A DNA stretch of 60,571 nucleotides from an uncultured Brachyspira sp. (lineage in GTDB: Bacteria > Spirochaetota > Brachyspiria > Brachyspirales > Brachyspiraceae). Below are positions 60,533 to 60,571 of the stretch, piece after piece (the stretch's first letter is position 1; each line of letters begins with the position of its first letter). Position numbers and translations under genes: made by a program. The stretch is from contig NZ_CALXRM010000012.1 in assembly GCF_944390845.1 (NCBI RefSeq), positions 1 to 60,571 of the forward strand. Reading direction: 5' to 3'. A model generated the notes under the pieces. It did not search any database. It was not told where the DNA came from and was given only the letters and a program-made list of their open reading frames with translations.

Positions 60533-60571
60533 TTATATTTTGTCAAAAATAATTTTTTTAAATTTTAAATA
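60513..60571 (+). repeat. Start of a further family B unit (runs off the window)
   Basis: The right-hand 20-mer of B3 continues into TTATATTTTGTCAAAAATAA and then TTTTTTTAAATTTTAAATA. That is how B2 begins (read on the minus strand), so another unit or partial unit starts in tandem here. Confidence 0.65.

Overview
The window is AT-rich, densely coded spirochaete-type DNA. I infer Brachyspira from the sum of features: a flagellar FliK-like/FlhB-tail pair, an M30-type secreted peptidase, a Clostridium/Thermoanaerobacter-type NADP alcohol dehydrogenase, many lipoproteins and strong AT codon bias. This genus call is an inference; no 16S gene is present.

Layout. 0-2.6 kb: end of an upstream gene, two lipoproteins and a transaldolase, all on minus. 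2.6-7.4 kb: tandem membrane phosphotransferase-like (LTA-synthase/sulfatase fold) paralogues. 7.4-15 kb: GC-rich repeat B1, a chemotaxis receptor, ruvB, an M23 peptidase, a UDP-glucuronate decarboxylase-like SDR, a degenerate Fpg-like protein and a flavodoxin-ferredoxin protein. 15-20 kb: arylsulfotransferase-like lipoprotein, isochorismatase-like protein lacking its Cys, alcohol dehydrogenase. 19.8-23.9 kb (minus): FliK-like, FlhB-tail-like, divergent HD-GYP, YraN, a 42-residue protein and kdsD, closely packed. 24.4-27.5 kb: a patatin + coiled-coil/TPR pair bracketed by repeats. 27.9-33 kb: copA, lipoprotein, CobW-type GTPase, and a cobalamin riboswitch with no gene behind it. 32.9-38.1 kb: Sua5, degenerate REC-GGDEF protein, aspartate kinase, DUF4234 protein, M30 peptidase. 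38.2-45.1 kb: YbaK, BFD ferredoxin, an ArsR-type regulator with three matching palindromes, and a GH2/ABC sugar module. 45.2-49.6 kb: split chromate transporter, repeat B2, lipoproteins, OppA. 49.6-54.5 kb: tRNA-CAU, TPR pair, EamA half transporter, small secreted proteins, a ferritin-VIT1 protein and hisF. 55-60.1 kb: gatB, a GmrSD-like DUF262/DUF1524 protein, adenine deaminase. The window ends in repeat B3 and the start of another unit.

The most striking signal is a family of nine intergenic elements (family A). Their GC-rich boxes keep almost fixed spacing although the AT-rich sequence between them varies. The box order is CCCGCCC, a second CCCGCCC-like box, CGCACG, then CGTGCG 78-80 bp further on, then two mirrored GGGTGGG boxes. 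Four copies are complete nested palindromes of about 304-310 bp; the others are half elements. A second, unrelated family (B) of about 300-430 bp is bounded by TTTAGTATATACCTAAACAA direct repeats.

Functionally the window mixes housekeeping genes (ruvB, gatB, Sua5, lysC, kdsD) with carbohydrate uptake, metal handling (CopA, CobW, ferritin-VIT1), motility/chemotaxis and two possible defence loci (patatin/TPR and DUF262). Several proteins keep a recognisable fold but have lost catalytic residues.
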